From positions 1 through 5,359 of the forward strand of contig CAMOHV010000119.1 in assembly GCA_946615275.1 (NCBI GenBank): a DNA stretch of 5,359 nt, given 5' to 3'. Below are positions 4,822 to 5,359 of this stretch, one piece after another. Each line of letters starts with the position of its first letter. Within the stretch, counting starts at the first letter, position 1. This DNA comes from an uncultured Verrucomicrobiota bacterium. Lineage in GTDB: Bacteria > Verrucomicrobiota > Kiritimatiellia > RFP12 > UBA1067. The position numbers and the translations under genes are program-made. The notes beneath the pieces were generated by a model. The model searched no databases, was not told the origin of the DNA, and worked only from the letters and a program-made list of their open reading frames with translations.

Positions 4822-5359
4822 ATGGACACTAACAGACGCGACTTCCTCAAGAACGCCCTCTGGATGGGCGCGGCCGCCGCAACCGTCGGCTGCACCTCCG
4901 GCAAGGCGAAGACCTGCTCCGGCGCCGCCCCCGGCGGCAGCGGCTCGATGATGGGCTGGGCCGACAATCCGTTCAAGGAGCTCCGCGTGGGCGTCGTGGG
5001 TCTCGGCCGCGGCTCCCTCGGCCTCGACCTCGGCAGAATCCCCGGCGTCAAGATCACCGCCATCTGCGACATCACCCAGGCCCGCATCGACCGCGCCCTC
5101 AAGCGCTGCGCCGACCGCAAGATCCCCGCCCCCAAGATTTTCACCGGCTCCACCGAGGCGTGGAAGAGGATGTGCGAATGGGACCAGGTGGACCTTGTGT
5201 ACAACGGCACCCCATGGGAGCTCCACGCCCCCATCGCCCTCTACGCCATGGAGCACGGCAAGCACGTCGTGATCGAGGTGCCGAGCGCGCTCACCCTCGA
5301 GCAGTGCTGGGCGCTCGTCAAGACGTCCGAGAGGACGCGCCGCCACTGCATGCAGCTCG
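4822..5359 (+). CDS. Tat-exported GH109-like glycosidase (3' end beyond window)
   Basis: The first 179 codons of a Gfo/Idh/MocA-superfamily protein most like glycoside hydrolase family 109. Members remove terminal alpha-N-acetylgalactosamine from glycans (mucin, blood-group A) by an NAD-dependent oxidation-elimination mechanism. The N-terminus has a twin-arginine signal TNRRDFLK (3-10) and an Ala-rich core (12-22), then VGC24, a possible lipobox with a weak -3 Thr, so a Tat lipoprotein is possible. A Gly/Ser linker precedes the Rossmann motif LRVGVVGLGRGSLG (54-67). The family hallmarks DLVYNGTPWELHAPIALYAMEHGKHV, EVPSA (152-156, replacing EKP) and RTRRHCMQL (171-179) are present. Catalytic residues lie beyond the window. 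It is preceded by its own promoter, and the upstream stretch AAGAAAG is a weak ribosome site. Only partly visible, so substrate is inferred from family; other uncharacterised Tat Gfo/Idh proteins of PVC bacteria are the main alternative. Confidence 0.85.
   Translation, partial: MDTNRRDFLKNALWMGAAAATVGCTSGKAKTCSGAAPGGSGSMMGWADNPFKELRVGVVGLGRGSLGLDLGRIPGVKITAICDITQARIDRALKRCADRKIPAPKIFTGSTEAWKRMCEWDQVDLVYNGTPWELHAPIALYAMEHGKHVVIEVPSALTLEQCWALVKTSERTRRHCMQL

Noticed and set aside
4750..5346. Minus-strand frame opposite the GH109-like gene
   Set aside because: The plus strand encodes clear Tat, Rossmann and family motifs over the same bases; the antisense product has no recognisable feature.

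Overview
The window is a compact, GC-rich bacterial segment with five protein genes plus the 3'-truncated start of a sixth. Third codon positions are strongly biased to C/G, and the short intergenic gaps are AT-rich with sigma70-like promoters. The mix of genes points to an anaerobic PVC-group bacterium, most likely a gut-associated Kiritimatiellota, Lentisphaerota or Verrucomicrobiota. These genes are a Tat-exported GH109-like Gfo/Idh/MocA enzyme, a second Gfo/Idh/MocA paralog, a tiny CxxC...CxxC zinc ribbon and a membrane-anchored nuclease. This placement is inference from gene content and style, with no marker gene to prove it.

Left part (1-1508, minus strand): nadB, L-aspartate oxidase, the first step of de novo NAD synthesis. 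It is complete at its start and loses only its last few dozen residues at the window edge. Its extended -10 box lies so close to the ATG that the mRNA should be essentially leaderless, and a perfect 12-bp palindrome covers the start codon. A divergent promoter overlaps the nadB promoter region and drives a Gfo/Idh/MocA-fold protein (1612-2706, plus strand). That protein keeps its nucleotide-binding Rossmann motif but has lost the usual catalytic lysine and the downstream Asp/His pair, so it may be a pseudo-oxidoreductase or have a changed chemistry.

Middle part (2713-4701, plus strand): a promoter starting 7 bases after the Gfo/Idh stop drives a tight three-gene operon. It encodes a 70-residue zinc ribbon, a 212-residue protein resembling only the N-terminal half of a GT-B glycosyltransferase (GTG start, GTGA overlap), and a 356-residue protein with a basic N-terminus, one membrane segment and a DRGH-type DNA/RNA non-specific endonuclease domain (ATGA overlap). 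The stop/start overlaps imply translational coupling. The joint function of this trio is unknown and is the best candidate here for an undescribed system.

Right part (4702-5359): a 120-base gap holds an extended -10 promoter whose -35 lies inside a second 12-bp palindrome. It is followed by the first 179 codons of a secreted GH109-like NAD-dependent glycosidase (alpha-N-acetylgalactosaminidase family) with a Tat signal and a possible lipobox. No tRNA, rRNA, CRISPR array, insertion sequence or convincing terminator was seen.
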